Of a DNA stretch of 64,000 nucleotides, positions 46,092-56,041 are shown in pieces. The DNA is taken from contig JANXCF010000009.1 in assembly GCA_025059995.1 (NCBI GenBank), forward strand, positions 1 to 64,000, written 5' to 3'. The notes below the pieces were generated by a model. The model saw nothing but the letters and a program-made list of their open reading frames with translations. It was not told the DNA's origin and searched no databases. This DNA comes from Leptospiraceae bacterium (GTDB lineage: Bacteria > Spirochaetota > Leptospiria > Leptospirales > Leptonemataceae). Every line of letters begins with the position of its first letter. Position 1 is the stretch's first letter. The translations under genes and the position numbers were made by a program.

Positions 46092-46775
46092 TCAAAGCTT
46101 GATTTCACTCAAAAGAAACCGTACGGCATTTAGCGACAATCCCACAGCATTCAAGTAATCCCCCACAATCGATTCCACCAAAATGGCACCTTCACCTTGA
46201 ATGGCGTATCCACCCGCCTTGTCATAGGGTTCTGCTGTTTCGATGTATTCTTTAATGTCCGTATCCGAGAGTTTACGAAAAGTCACTAAGGTCATAATGT
46301 CTTTTGTGATGATCATTTTATTATGATTGATAATGCAATGAGAGGTCACAACCGTATGAGTTTTTCCTGATAGGAACTTTAACATCAAATAGGCTTCTTC
46401 AAAGCTTTGTGGTTTTGTCAAAAAGTACTGATTGTAATAAACCAAAGTATCAGCGGAAAGAACCAAAAACTTTTGTTGGGTCTGTTGTAATTCTTCCCAG
46501 GTGATCAAAGCTTTTTGGATTGCTAAGTTAGAACAAATTTCATGTATCAACCCTTTGTGATGCGCTGATTGGACTTCCCATATTCCACCTTGTTTTTTTA
46601 TGGTTGATAGGTGCTGTAAAAACAGTTCTTCGTCGAATCTGGGTGGGATAACTTCGAAATCCAAACCCCATTTTTGCAAAATCCACTTTCTTCGAGGTGA
46701 GTTTGATGCTAAGTAAACTTTGATCTGCTGTTGGGAGAGAAAATCATTCCAATGTTGGATTTCACGTAATTCCAT
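46092..46775 (-). CDS. maf: Maf family nucleoside triphosphate pyrophosphatase
   Basis: Hydrolyses non-canonical or modified nucleoside triphosphates (dTTP/UTP or m7GTP type). The 227-aa protein has the phosphate-binding 'VYLASNSPRRKWIL', 'LVLSADTLVYYNQ' with its catalytic Asp, and 'YDKAGGYAIQGEGAILVESI' near the C-terminus. The start is uncertain: ATG at 46775 or 46781. It is slightly longer than usual (about 195) because of an N-terminal extension and an insert near residue 60. First gene of the maf-GGCT-mazG-murB run. Confidence 0.93.
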   Translation of the reverse strand: MELREIQHWNDFLSQQQIKVYLASNSPRRKWILQKWGLDFEVIPPRFDEELFLQHLSTIKKQGGIWEVQSAHHKGLIHEICSNLAIQKALITWEELQQTQQKFLVLSADTLVYYNQYFLTKPQSFEEAYLMLKFLSGKTHTVVTSHCIINHNKMIITKDIMTLVTFRKLSDTDIKEYIETAEPYDKAGGYAIQGEGAILVESIVGDYLNAVGLSLNAVRFLLSEIKL

Positions 46776-46937
46776 TGGCATAAAGCAAAATCTAGTTATT
46801 TTCAAGACAAACAAACGACAAGTGAATTTTTTTCTTTGAAATAAGGATTAATTTTTTAATTCAATAAAATTCAAAGAAATAATTACTGTATTGAGTTCAG
46901 ATAAAAATTCTTAAAATTAAGAAATCCGTCTAATTGC

Positions 46938-47000
46938 TTAATAAATAAACAATCTGAATAATTTTTATCTTAGATTTTGACTTAAAGGTTAATAAATAAA
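46938..47000 (+). repeat. Direct repeat TTAATAAATAAA, two copies 51 bp apart
   Basis: Identical 12-mers at 46938-46949 and 46989-47000 lie upstream of the outer-membrane protein gene (start 47085). The 51-bp spacing is about five helical turns, so both would face the same side of the DNA. A TTGACT lies at 46977-46982 between them. They may be regulator sites; AT-rich composition makes chance recurrence possible. Confidence 0.4.
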
Positions 47001-47084
47001 AAGGTATTTCTTTTGCATAATGTTTTTTAAACCTTTTTATTTTCAAAAAATTGATTTCACTTCAAACAACATTTGGAGGTTGTT

Positions 47085-48251
47085 ATGAAAAATCAACTGA
47101 AAATGAGATTAAAAACTTTTTTTTTCACTACTTTAGCTGTGTTTAGCTTACATCCAATCGGAGCTTTTGAACCATCTATCAATGTGAGCATTCCAGTTGT
47201 ATCAACCTACATCTTTCGTGGAGTTGATGTTTTTCAAAATAAACATTTGATTGATAAGACATCTTATAGTAGTTTTAATTTGGCGCCTGCGATACAACCA
47301 AGTATTACCTTTAATTTTTCAGAAGGGTGGTATTTTAATATTTGGTCCTCGTTTGCCTTAGTGAATCGAAGCGATGCCGATGTGGACGAATTGTTACAAG
47401 AAGGTCCTGGTGACACTGGTACGATTGCACAAGCCTATGGAAGTTTTATTGCAAGTCTTTTAACTGATAATCCATTGCCAATTGGTATCATAACATCGAC
47501 AATTCAAAATACTGTTGATCAAAACGGCTTAGAAGCTTATCTTACTGGTTCAGCTAATTTTCCAAATTTTTATAAAGAACCCGTTGGACTCCATCGCGTT
47601 GACGAGGTTGACCTAACGTTAGGATACTCTTTTTCCACAAAGTTAGGAACTATGTCAGGAGGGATTGTAACATACTTACTACCTAACACTGCGGAGGGTG
47701 TGGTAGGTGGTGATCAATTTACGGAAATTTTTGTTGGATATTCTCCCTCTGGACTACCAAATTTGTCGATTTATTTATACGGAGAATTCAACGGTGATGG
47801 ATACGGTGGTTCTACTTTCACAACAATTAGTTACAAAATCCCTATTGTTGAAGGAGATGCTGCTACATTCACTTTTGAACCTGCAATTGCTTATCAAACC
47901 CAAAACGGATTACAAGGTATCAAATATATTAGCTTTCCTTTTAATCTTAGTGTAGGGAATTTTTTTGTAAGTCTTGTAGGTTATTATCGCTTCACTATCG
48001 AATTCTTTGATCCAGACCCCTACAAAAATGACTTGGTCTCTTTGATAGGACTTTCATCCAATACAGACGGAAAAATACAAGATCCTTCAAAGTTAGGAAA
48101 TGGGTTTAATATCGAAGGAACTATCATTTCTGATATTTATAATGATATTTATACTCAAGCAGGTATACCTCTTACATACACTTACACCCCATTACAAGAT
48201 ATACCAAGAATCATTTTTTACTTTGCAATCGGTTATAGTTTCAGCTTCTAA
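47085..48251 (+). CDS. TorF-like outer-membrane beta-barrel protein
   Basis: The 388-aa protein has an N-terminal signal peptide (about residues 1-28, ending '...LHPIGAFE'). Alternating-hydrophobicity strands follow and the last strand is aromatic, 'IIFYFAIGYSFSF', ending in Phe as outer-membrane barrels do. The start 'INVSIPVVSTYIFRGVDVFQ' matches the 'SxYxFRGxS' onset of TorF-family putative porins. GGAGG (47075-47079) lies 5 nt before the ATG. It is monocistronic with its own terminator. Substrate unknown. Confidence 0.75.
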   Translation: MKNQLKMRLKTFFFTTLAVFSLHPIGAFEPSINVSIPVVSTYIFRGVDVFQNKHLIDKTSYSSFNLAPAIQPSITFNFSEGWYFNIWSSFALVNRSDADVDELLQEGPGDTGTIAQAYGSFIASLLTDNPLPIGIITSTIQNTVDQNGLEAYLTGSANFPNFYKEPVGLHRVDEVDLTLGYSFSTKLGTMSGGIVTYLLPNTAEGVVGGDQFTEIFVGYSPSGLPNLSIYLYGEFNGDGYGGSTFTTISYKIPIVEGDAATFTFEPAIAYQTQNGLQGIKYISFPFNLSVGNFFVSLVGYYRFTIEFFDPDPYKNDLVSLIGLSSNTDGKIQDPSKLGNGFNIEGTIISDIYNDIYTQAGIPLTYTYTPLQDIPRIIFYFAIGYSFSF

Positions 48252-48264
48252 ACTCTCTCCTTTA

Positions 48265-48300
48265 GCCACCTAAACAAGGTGGCATTTTTTTATTTTTTTT
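48265..48300 (+). terminator. Rho-independent terminator after the outer-membrane protein gene
   Basis: GCCACCT-AAACA-AGGTGGC (7-bp stem, 5-nt loop) is followed by A and two T-runs (48285-48300). It lies 13 bp after the stop codon and overlaps the 3' end of the convergent small gene. Confidence 0.93.
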
Positions 48301-48544
48301 CATCATTAAGCCATTTTCGTATAATCATACTTGCCTGCTTGGGATTTTCTTTTACAACTTCTTTCGTATTGTTGATCATTTCTTGTTTTTCTTCGGAGGT
48401 AAGGTTGACTTTTATTTTTTCTTTTTTATAAGAAGTAGGCTTCTTTTTTGAGGGAGCTTCACTCGAAAGGGAAAAATACAAAATAACGAAACCAACAATC
48501 AAGAAAAAAGCAAATGCCAGTCCAAATAAGAGCTCGATGGACAT
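48290..48544 (-). CDS. Small membrane protein with a FliF C-terminal-tail motif, 84 aa
   Basis: One TM helix (residues 4-26), a basic linker (32-45) and a cytoplasmic helix that ends 'KENPKQASMIIRKWLND'. This matches the short C-terminal motif of flagellar MS-ring protein FliF (N-P-x-x-A/V-x-x-I-R-x-W-L/I-N), the part that binds the N-terminal domain of FliG. The rest of FliF is absent. The start ATG overlaps the nikR stop by one base (TAATG), so it is coupled to nikR. A FliG-binding role is inference from the motif. Confidence 0.7.
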   Translation of the reverse strand: MSIELLFGLAFAFFLIVGFVILYFSLSSEAPSKKKPTSYKKEKIKVNLTSEEKQEMINNTKEVVKENPKQASMIIRKWLNDEKK

Positions 48545-48969
48545 TAAATTTCAGGGGGTGCAATTCTCGTGAGTTCGGCAAACTTGACCCCACGAACACC
48601 AGATAACTCAATATTAATTTTTTGGATTTCCTTTGCTAATCCTTTCATCACGATGATTTCTAAACAATCATCTTCATTTACATGAATGTGTAAATTACAC
48701 AAGATATTGATTAAGTTTGTATGTTGTATGTGGATCATTTTTTCTGAAAGATCAGAAGTATGGTGATTATAAATGATTGATAAAACGCCAATCACGTTTT
48801 CTTCTGGGTTTTTCCATTTGTCTGCAACAATCTTTTCACGAATCAAATCCCGAATGAATTCTGACCGAGAAGCATATCCCTGGTCAATGAACTGCTGATC
48901 CATGATTTGAAGTAATTCCTCCGGCAAAGATATACTAAAACGCACATATTTATCACTTTTAGTTTCCAT
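48544..48969 (-). CDS. nikR: Nickel-responsive ribbon-helix-helix regulator NikR
   Basis: Ni(II)-dependent repressor. The 141-aa protein has an N-terminal ribbon-helix-helix 'RFSISLPEELLQIMDQQF' and 'YASRSEFIRDLIREK'. The ACT-like metal domain keeps all four square-planar nickel ligands by alignment with E. coli NikR (H76, H87, H89, C95): here H83, H94, H96 and C102, in 'IQH', 'LHIHVNEDDCLEIIVMKG'. No nickel transporter or urease/hydrogenase gene is adjacent. Coupled (TAATG) to the FliF-tail-like gene. Confidence 0.93.
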   Translation of the reverse strand: METKSDKYVRFSISLPEELLQIMDQQFIDQGYASRSEFIRDLIREKIVADKWKNPEENVIGVLSIIYNHHTSDLSEKMIHIQHTNLINILCNLHIHVNEDDCLEIIVMKGLAKEIQKINIELSGVRGVKFAELTRIAPPEI

Positions 48970-49015
48970 AACTGGGTTTATTGGTTGATAATATTATTTA
49001 TTTCTTTTGGCAATT

Positions 49016-50017
49016 CTATTTTTTTAAGAACTTCATCATGGCTCGTAGTTTTTTTCCGGTTTCTTCGATTAAGTGTTTTTGTCCCTCTTCTCGTAATCGA
49101 TAAAAATTTGGATAACCATTTTTGGCTTCGTTTAACCATTCTTTTGCGAATTTTGCTCCTTTGTCTTTTTGGATTTCTTCTAAAATTGACTTCATGTTTT
49201 GCTTTACATGGTCATCCACTATTCTTGGTCCACGTGTCAAATCCCCATACTCAGCGGTATCTGAAATAGAATGCCTCATGTTAGCAATACCGCCTTCGTA
49301 AATCAAATCCACAATCAGTTTTACTTCATGAAGACACTCAAAATAAGCAATATCAGGATCATAGCCAGCTTCCACTAAGGTCTCAAAGCCTTTAATGATC
49401 AATGATGTAAGCCCTCCACAAAGAACAGCTTGTTCACCAAATAAATCTGTTTCGGTTTCATCACGAAACGTGGTCTCCAAAATCCCAGCACGTCCTGCTC
49501 CAATTGCCGCTGCGTGTGCCAATGCTCGTTGTTTTGCCCTTCCTGTGGCATCCTGATGGATTGCCATCAATGCGGGTACACCTCCCCCTTCAACAAAAAC
49601 TCGACGAACCAAATGTCCCGGACCTTTGGGAGCCACCATGTAAACATCAACAAAAGGTGGAGGTTGAATGACTTCAAAATGAATATTAAAGCCGTGAGAA
49701 AATACTAAAGCCTTACCTTCTTTTAGATTTGGAGCTATGCTCTCTTGGTAAAGTTGGAGTTGCGTCTGATCTGGGGTCAAAACTTGGATAATTTGAGCTT
49801 GCTCACATGCCTCATAAGGTTCAAAAACCTCGAAACCATCTTCTTCGGCTTTGGAACGTGATTTGGAACGTAGCGGCAAACCAATGATCACGTTTAACCC
49901 TGAATCTCGCATGTTCTGGGCTTGAGCATGACCTTGGCTTCCATAACCTAAAACCGCAATGGTATAGTTCTGGATTTCTCGTATATCACAAGAATCGTCA
50001 TAGTAAATTTTTGCCAT
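49016..50017 (-). CDS. ilvC: Ketol-acid reductoisomerase
   Basis: NADPH/Mg2+ enzyme of valine and isoleucine synthesis. From the ATG at 50017 (333 aa, class I short form) it has the Rossmann motif '[20 protein letters not shown]' and '[14 protein letters not shown]' (Ser/Arg, as in NADPH-preferring enzymes). Further on are '[16 protein letters not shown]', the metal-binding '[14 protein letters not shown]' and '[17 protein letters not shown]'. An ATG at 50032 gives five extra residues not typical of the family. No other ilv gene is close. Confidence 0.97.
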   Translation of the reverse strand: MAKIYYDDSCDIREIQNYTIAVLGYGSQGHAQAQNMRDSGLNVIIGLPLRSKSRSKAEEDGFEVFEPYEACEQAQIIQVLTPDQTQLQLYQESIAPNLKEGKALVFSHGFNIHFEVIQPPPFVDVYMVAPKGPGHLVRRVFVEGGGVPALMAIHQDATGRAKQRALAHAAAIGAGRAGILETTFRDETETDLFGEQAVLCGGLTSLIIKGFETLVEAGYDPDIAYFECLHEVKLIVDLIYEGGIANMRHSISDTAEYGDLTRGPRIVDDHVKQNMKSILEEIQKDKGAKFAKEWLNEAKNGYPNFYRLREEGQKHLIEETGKKLRAMMKFLKK

Positions 50018-50258
50018 AAAGTCAACATCCAATACAAAACCACATAAACAAGAACTTTTTGAACGACAAAAGAACGAAAAAATAGAAATTAAAATGTTTA
50101 AATTTTTTTAAAGTCAACAAAATTATGATTTATAATATTTTTATAAAAATTATGTTCATAAAAATTTAAAGAATTGATACGCAAATTCAAAATCTGCTTT
50201 ACAAAGAAAGAAAAAAAGAAAGAAAAGGGATTAGAAAAACTCTTATCGAAGGTGATTT

Positions 50259-50534
50259 ATGAGCGAAGAAACTAAAAATCCAGAGATAAAAAACGAACCA
50301 AGCGAAAGTAAAGAAGACAAAACTGTCAAATACCGTTTTAAAAAGCGGGTCCTCGATACTCGTGGATTGGTGATCGATTATCGTAATCCAGAAGTGCTTA
50401 AGCGATTCATCACCAAAACAGGAAAGATCTTACCAAGAAGACTCACAGGAGCTACAGCAAAGGTCCAAAGAAAGATAGCCAAAGAAATCAAACGAGCTCG
50501 CATGGCAAATTTACTTCCCTTTACAAAAAGATAA
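50259..50534 (+). CDS. rpsR: 30S ribosomal protein bS18
   Basis: Small-subunit protein next to uS6. The 91-aa protein has a Glu/Lys-rich N-terminal extension (about 22 aa) then the conserved core '[20 protein letters not shown]' and '[20 protein letters not shown]' with '[11 protein letters not shown]'. AAGGTGAT precedes the ATG, and a TATAAT lies at 50131-50136. Unusually it is followed 20 bp later by sucA instead of being with rpsF, ssb or rplI. Confidence 0.96.
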   Translation: MSEETKNPEIKNEPSESKEDKTVKYRFKKRVLDTRGLVIDYRNPEVLKRFITKTGKILPRRLTGATAKVQRKIAKEIKRARMANLLPFTKR

Positions 50535-50554
50535 ATTAAAATTACGAGGTTCCT

Positions 50555-53329
50555 ATGAAAAACTTACAATATATATCCGTATTACAAGGTGATCAAAAAG
50601 AATATTTAGAGCAACTATATGAAAAATACTTAAAAAGTCCAGAGAGCATACCACAAGACTGGAAGATTTTATTTGAAGAACTAGAAGAAGCAAAATCCCT
50701 TACAAAAATCAAAAAGACAACTGATGAAATTAGTCTCATTGAAACTAAAGAGATTTCCTCTCTTGAATATCATGAAGATTTAAATCTAAAAGTTCATGAA
50801 TTAATCCAAGATTATCGACGCCATGGACATTTGATGGCAAATATTGATCCTTTAGGGTTTAGAAAAACCCCCAAAGAGGAATTCTTTCATATAAGTAAGT
50901 ATGGGATTTCAGAACATGATCTAAAAAAGAAAGTCAAAGTTTCAATAGCAAATAAACCAACGATTGATACCGTAGAAAACATTATTAAGAAATTAGATCA
51001 AATTTATTGTTCTACTATTGGTTTTGAGTTTTTTTACATTCATAATAATACAAAAAGAAATTGGTTAATAGAAAAAGTCGAATCAGAAGGTTTTTTTGAT
51101 CCTTTACCACAGCAAGAGATTCTCAATATTTACGAAAAATTATACAGTGCTGAGTATTTCGAAAAATTTTTAACCATCAAGTTTCCGGGGAAAAAACGAT
51201 TCTCGTTAGAAGGGGGAGAAAGTTTGATTCCCGCCTTAGCAACACTTATCAATGAGGCGGCAAAATACAACATAGAACAAATAGTGATTGGTATGGCACA
51301 TCGGGGAAGATTGAACGTTCTTGCAAATATCCTCGAAAAAGACTTAGCCTACATATTCGCAGAGTTCTTAGAAAATGTTGATAATATTGAATTCATGGGA
51401 GACGTGAAATATCATTTTGGTTATTCTAAAGATCTGATTTTTTCGAATGGACACAAGCTTCATTTGAGTTTAGCATTTAACCCAAGTCACTTAGAAGTCA
51501 TCAATCCTGTTGTGATGGGTTCCGTTCGTGCAAGACAAACAAAAAATCATGACAAAGAAAGAAAAAAACATTTAGGATTACTCATTCATGGAGATGCGGC
51601 TATTTGTGGGCAAGGCATCAATTATGAAATGATTAACATGTCGAACCTCAGAGGATACACAGTAGGAGGAATGATACATTTTGTCGTCAACAATCAAATT
51701 GGATTTACTACTGATCCTATAGATGCAAGGTCGACACCCTACGCAACCGATATAGGCAAGCTTTTGATGAATCCCATCTTTCACGTCAATGGTGATGATC
51801 CCGTGGCTTTATACAAAGCTGTCAAGTTGGCAATTGAATATCGGCAAACCTTCCAAACTGATGTTTTTATTGACTTAATTTGCTACCGTCGATGGGGACA
51901 TAATGAAACTGATGAACCAACTTTTACTCAACCAATCATGTATAAAGTCATCAAAAATCATTCCGGAACTTTTAGTATTTTTGAAAACTCTTCTTATGGA
52001 AAACAGATCCCAGAAGAAGTAAAAAATCAGATCAAAACGAAAATTCAAAAAAAATTTGAAGCTGCCTATCAAAAACTACAATCAGAAAATATCAAAATTT
52101 ACATCCAAACCCTCACCGACCAATGGAAAGGTCTAAAGAAAATTGATTTCGAGAATGAACCCAACACTTCAGTAAGCGAAGATACTCTCAAAACCATCAC
52201 TGAAAGAATAACTGAAATACCTAAAGATTTCCATCCCAATCCCAAGATTGCACGGCTTCTACAAGAAAGAAGAGAAATGATCTTTCAGCCACAAAAACGA
52301 AAAATCGACTGGGGCATGGGAGAAACCTTAGCTTACGGAAGTTTACTATTAGAAGGATACCCAGTTCGTATCTCAGGACAAGATGTAAAGCGTGGGACAT
52401 TTAGCCATCGACATGCGGCAATCTATGACATAGAAACAGGGAATGAATATATCCCTTTACAACATCTTTCTTCAAACCAAGCTTCTTTTGAAATTGTTAA
52501 TAGCCTTTTATCTGAAGAAGCAGTGTTAGGATTTGAATTTGGATATTCCTTAGCTGATCCTAATACTTTAGTAATCTGGGAAGCTCAATTTGGTGATTTT
52601 GCCAATGGAGCTCAGGTGATTATCGATCAATTCATTAGTAGTTCTGAAGCCAAGTGGGAAAGGATGTCTGGAATTACTATGTTTTTACCTCATGGCTATG
52701 AAGGACAAGGACCAGAACACTCCAGTGCTCGATTGGAACGATACCTTCAACTCTGTAGTCAACACAATATCCAGGTGATCTATCCTACTTTGCCATCTCA
52801 AATTTTCCATCTTTTGAGAAGACAAATGAAAAGAAATTATCGAAAACCATTGATTGTGATGACACCGAAATCCTTGCTACGCCATCCAGAAGCTGTGAGT
52901 GAAATTTCTGATTTCACAAATGGGAAATTCATCGAAGTCATTGACGAAACTGATCCTGAAATCCAACCCGAAAAAGTAACAAAACTTCTTTTCTGCACTG
53001 GAAAAATCTATTACGAACTAAGAGAAGCACGAAGAAAACACCAAAAAAACCATATTGCCATCGTTCGTATAGAGCAACTATATCCCTTCCCTTTTGATCA
53101 GATCAAACAAATCTTACAAAAATATTCGAATGTACAAACTTATCATTGGGTTCAAGAAGAACCAAGAAATCAAGGAGCTTGGATTTACGTGGAAAATCAC
53201 TTAGGAAATCTATGTCCCAAGAAACTAACCTACATTGGAAGGGTAGCCTCTCCAAGCCCTGCTACAGGTTTTTATAAGGTTCACGTAAAAGAACAAGAAA
53301 ACATAATTAAAGAAGCAATAGAAATTTAG
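50555..53329 (+). CDS. sucA: 2-oxoglutarate dehydrogenase E1 component
   Basis: Thiamine-diphosphate decarboxylase of the TCA cycle. The 924-aa protein has an N-terminal E1-specific region ('[18 protein letters not shown]'). Then come '[20 protein letters not shown]', '[20 protein letters not shown]', and the ThDP motif start '[18 protein letters not shown]'. '[19 protein letters not shown]' and the C-terminal transketolase-like part '[20 protein letters not shown]' follow. GAGG lies before the ATG; sucB starts 8 bp after the stop. Confidence 0.98.
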   Translation: MKNLQYISVLQGDQKEYLEQLYEKYLKSPESIPQDWKILFEELEEAKSLTKIKKTTDEISLIETKEISSLEYHEDLNLKVHELIQDYRRHGHLMANIDPLGFRKTPKEEFFHISKYGISEHDLKKKVKVSIANKPTIDTVENIIKKLDQIYCSTIGFEFFYIHNNTKRNWLIEKVESEGFFDPLPQQEILNIYEKLYSAEYFEKFLTIKFPGKKRFSLEGGESLIPALATLINEAAKYNIEQIVIGMAHRGRLNVLANILEKDLAYIFAEFLENVDNIEFMGDVKYHFGYSKDLIFSNGHKLHLSLAFNPSHLEVINPVVMGSVRARQTKNHDKERKKHLGLLIHGDAAICGQGINYEMINMSNLRGYTVGGMIHFVVNNQIGFTTDPIDARSTPYATDIGKLLMNPIFHVNGDDPVALYKAVKLAIEYRQTFQTDVFIDLICYRRWGHNETDEPTFTQPIMYKVIKNHSGTFSIFENSSYGKQIPEEVKNQIKTKIQKKFEAAYQKLQSENIKIYIQTLTDQWKGLKKIDFENEPNTSVSEDTLKTITERITEIPKDFHPNPKIARLLQERREMIFQPQKRKIDWGMGETLAYGSLLLEGYPVRISGQDVKRGTFSHRHAAIYDIETGNEYIPLQHLSSNQASFEIVNSLLSEEAVLGFEFGYSLADPNTLVIWEAQFGDFANGAQVIIDQFISSSEAKWERMSGITMFLPHGYEGQGPEHSSARLERYLQLCSQHNIQVIYPTLPSQIFHLLRRQMKRNYRKPLIVMTPKSLLRHPEAVSEISDFTNGKFIEVIDETDPEIQPEKVTKLLFCTGKIYYELREARRKHQKNHIAIVRIEQLYPFPFDQIKQILQKYSNVQTYHWVQEEPRNQGAWIYVENHLGNLCPKKLTYIGRVASPSPATGFYKVHVKEQENIIKEAIEI

Positions 53330-53337
53330 GAGTGAGT

Positions 53338-54570
53338 ATGAGTATCGCAATCAAAGTCCCTCCATTAGGCGAGTCCATCACAGAAGCAACCATTGCTTCA
53401 TGGTACAAAAACCAAGGTGATTTTGTAAAGCAAGGTGAAATATTAGTATCATTAGAAAGCGACAAAGTTACGATGGAAGTTCCAAGTCCATCAAATGGAA
53501 TTCTCATGCAAATTCTCAAGAAAGCAGGAGAAAACGTCAAAATCGATGAGACAATTGCCATCTTGGAAGAAAAACAATCATCTACAATCGAACAACCAAA
53601 AAAAGAATCACCAACACCATCTCAAGTAGAGCCTACAAAAAATGACACTCTACCACCTTCAGTCCAACGTTTAGTTGCTGAACAAAAGCTCAACATCGAA
53701 GAAATTGAAGGCACGGGGAAAAGAGGTCAAATCACAAAAGAAGATGTAATCAAACACTTAGAGAAGCAAAATAATCAAAAAATGCAACCCAAAGAAGAAC
53801 CCATCCCCGTTAGTGTCTCCAACGTCTCCAACGTAATGAAAGAAGTACCAACTCTAAAACAAAAAAGAGAATTACGAGAAGAAGTCGTTCCCATGAGTAG
53901 GCTTCGCCAGAAGATTGCCGAGCGTTTGGTGCAAGCCCAACATACCGCAGCTATCTTAACCACTTTCAATGAAGCCGACATGTCAAAAATCATGGAATAT
54001 CGACAAAAATATAATGAACTCTTCCAAAAAAAATACGGAATCAAGCTTGGAATCATGTCGTTTTTTGTTAAGGCTTGTGTTACTGCTCTAAAGGAATTTC
54101 CTGCTGTCAATGCCGAGATACGTGATAACAACATTGTCTATAAATATTATTACGATATTGGTGTTGCGGTCGGTGGTCCGAGGGGTTTGGTAGTTCCTGT
54201 AGTTCGAAACGCTGATCAACTCAGTTTTGCCGAGATTGAGATGGAAATTGCTCGATTGGCTAATCGTGTTCGGGAAGGAATCATCACCCTCGAAGAACTC
54301 GCAGGAGGAACATTTACTATTTCCAATGGTGGGATTTATGGTTCGATGATGTCGACTCCCATCCTTAATCCACCTCAAGTGGGAATTTTAGGAATGCACA
54401 ACATCATAAAGCGTCCTGTTGTTGTTGATGATCAAATCGTTATACGACCCATGATGTATTTAGCCTTATCCTATGATCATCGTATCATCGATGGAAAAGA
54501 AGCCGTTAGCTTTTTAGTCAGAGTAAAAGAATGCGTTGAAAACCCTGAAAGAATGCTATTCGAAATCTAA
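53338..54570 (+). CDS. sucB: 2-oxoglutarate dehydrogenase E2 (dihydrolipoyl succinyltransferase)
   Basis: Core acyltransferase of the complex. The 410-aa protein has one lipoyl domain (residues about 3-77, lipoyl-Lys in '[13 protein letters not shown]'), a Glu/Pro/Gln linker, and the E1/E3-binding domain ('[20 protein letters not shown]' to '[15 protein letters not shown]'). The catalytic domain ends with '[16 protein letters not shown]' carrying the His/Asp site. The ATG at 53338 is preferred to the GTG at 53332 because GGAG lies 5 nt before it. Confidence 0.97.
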   Translation: MSIAIKVPPLGESITEATIASWYKNQGDFVKQGEILVSLESDKVTMEVPSPSNGILMQILKKAGENVKIDETIAILEEKQSSTIEQPKKESPTPSQVEPTKNDTLPPSVQRLVAEQKLNIEEIEGTGKRGQITKEDVIKHLEKQNNQKMQPKEEPIPVSVSNVSNVMKEVPTLKQKRELREEVVPMSRLRQKIAERLVQAQHTAAILTTFNEADMSKIMEYRQKYNELFQKKYGIKLGIMSFFVKACVTALKEFPAVNAEIRDNNIVYKYYYDIGVAVGGPRGLVVPVVRNADQLSFAEIEMEIARLANRVREGIITLEELAGGTFTISNGGIYGSMMSTPILNPPQVGILGMHNIIKRPVVVDDQIVIRPMMYLALSYDHRIIDGKEAVSFLVRVKECVENPERMLFEI

Positions 54571-54616
54571 CCTTTTTCTTCGTTGCTTCTAAAAGACCTC
54601 TAGACAGGGGAAGCTT

Positions 54617-56041
54617 ATGAACCAAGAAAAATTTGATGTCGTTATTATTGGTAGTGGTCCTGGAGGTTATGTTTGTGCCATACGTTGTGCCCAATTAGGA
54701 TTTAAGACAGCCATCATAGAGAAAAACCCCACCCTTGGCGGAACGTGTTTGAATATTGGCTGTATCCCGTCAAAGGCTTTGCTTGATAGCACGGAGAAGT
54801 TTTATCAAATCCGACATTCCTTCAAAGAACACGGGATCATTGTTTCGGACGTAAAAGTTGATTTATCTCAAATGATGAAACGAAAAGAGCAAGTAGTCAA
54901 AGAACTCACGGATGGTGTTCGTTTTTTGATGAACAAAAATAAAATCGAGGTACTTCATGGTGTGGGTAGTATTCACTCACATTCGGAAGAACAGATACAA
55001 ATCCTAGTTCAAAATGAACAACCTCAAGTTCTCACAACAAAAAATTGTATCATAGCTACTGGCTCAACCTCAATCCTTCCCAAAGATATTGGTATCCCTG
55101 TGGATGTTGATGGAGAGCATATTTTGATTTCTGATCATGCCTTATCTTTAAAAGAAATCCCAGAATCAATGTTAGTCATTGGTGGTGGTGTGATTGGATT
55201 AGAGTTAGGTTCTGTTTGGAATCGATTGGGCACTAAAGTGACAATCGTTGAGATTTTACCAGACATTCTCTTGGGTTTAGACTCAAAGATGAGGCAGGTA
55301 GCCAAAAATGCCTTCACGAAACAAGGAATGAGATTTTTGCTAAATCACAAACTAAAAGAAATCATCATCAAAAATAACAGAGTCATTTCGAAAATAGAAA
55401 CACCGACAAACGAAATAATCGAAATCGAAACCGAGAAGGTTCTTTTCGCGATTGGTCGAAAACCCTATACGGAAGGTTTGAACTTAGAAGCGTTTGGTAT
55501 TGAAAAAAACGAACGTGGAAGAATCAAAGTCAACCAACATTACGAAACCAACCGAAAAGGTATCTTCGCAATAGGTGATGTGATTGAAGGACCTATGCTT
55601 GCTCATAAAGCCGAAGAAGAAGGAATCGCAGTAGCGAATTATATTGCCAATAAATATTCTCATGTGAACTATGATCTTTGCCCTTATGTCATCTATACTT
55701 GGCCAGAGATTGCGTGGGTCGGAAAAAATGAGGATCAACTAACACAAGAAGGAAAAGAATTTCTAGTAGGAACGTTTTTATTTCGAGCAAATGGAAGAGC
55801 TAAAGGTATGGGAGAAACCGAAGGACAGGTCAAAATCGTTGCCGATAAAAAAACCGATAAAATCTTAGGGGTTTCGATTATAGGACCTTATGCTTCAGAG
55901 CTCTTGGGGGAGGCTGTGATTGCTATGGAATTCGGAGCTTCTTCTGAAGATCTAGGCAGATCTTTTCATTCTCATCCTAATTTGATTGAAGTAATCAAAG
56001 AAGCCGCTTTAGATGTGCAAAAAGAAGCCATCCACAAGTAA
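54617..56041 (+). CDS. lpd: Dihydrolipoyl dehydrogenase (E3)
   Basis: Flavoprotein that reoxidises lipoamide. The 474-aa protein has FAD 'DVVIIGSGPGGYVCAIRCAQ', the redox-active disulfide in 'GGTCLNIGCIPSKALLDS', NAD 'VIGGGVIGLELGSVWNRLG', and 'GIFAIGDVIEGPMLAHKAEE'. The catalytic His-Glu at the interface lies in 'SFHSHPNLIEVIKEAALD'. AGGGGAAG precedes the ATG. It completes the sucA-sucB-lpd set and stops directly against dtd with no gap. Confidence 0.97.
   Translation: MNQEKFDVVIIGSGPGGYVCAIRCAQLGFKTAIIEKNPTLGGTCLNIGCIPSKALLDSTEKFYQIRHSFKEHGIIVSDVKVDLSQMMKRKEQVVKELTDGVRFLMNKNKIEVLHGVGSIHSHSEEQIQILVQNEQPQVLTTKNCIIATGSTSILPKDIGIPVDVDGEHILISDHALSLKEIPESMLVIGGGVIGLELGSVWNRLGTKVTIVEILPDILLGLDSKMRQVAKNAFTKQGMRFLLNHKLKEIIIKNNRVISKIETPTNEIIEIETEKVLFAIGRKPYTEGLNLEAFGIEKNERGRIKVNQHYETNRKGIFAIGDVIEGPMLAHKAEEEGIAVANYIANKYSHVNYDLCPYVIYTWPEIAWVGKNEDQLTQEGKEFLVGTFLFRANGRAKGMGETEGQVKIVADKKTDKILGVSIIGPYASELLGEAVIAMEFGASSEDLGRSFHSHPNLIEVIKEAALDVQKEAIHK

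Noticed and set aside
46815-47084. Promoter of the outer-membrane protein and NikR-type operator
   Set aside because: I could not place a -35/-10 pair with correct spacing, nor a GTATGA-N16-TCATAC element; only the direct repeat is reported.
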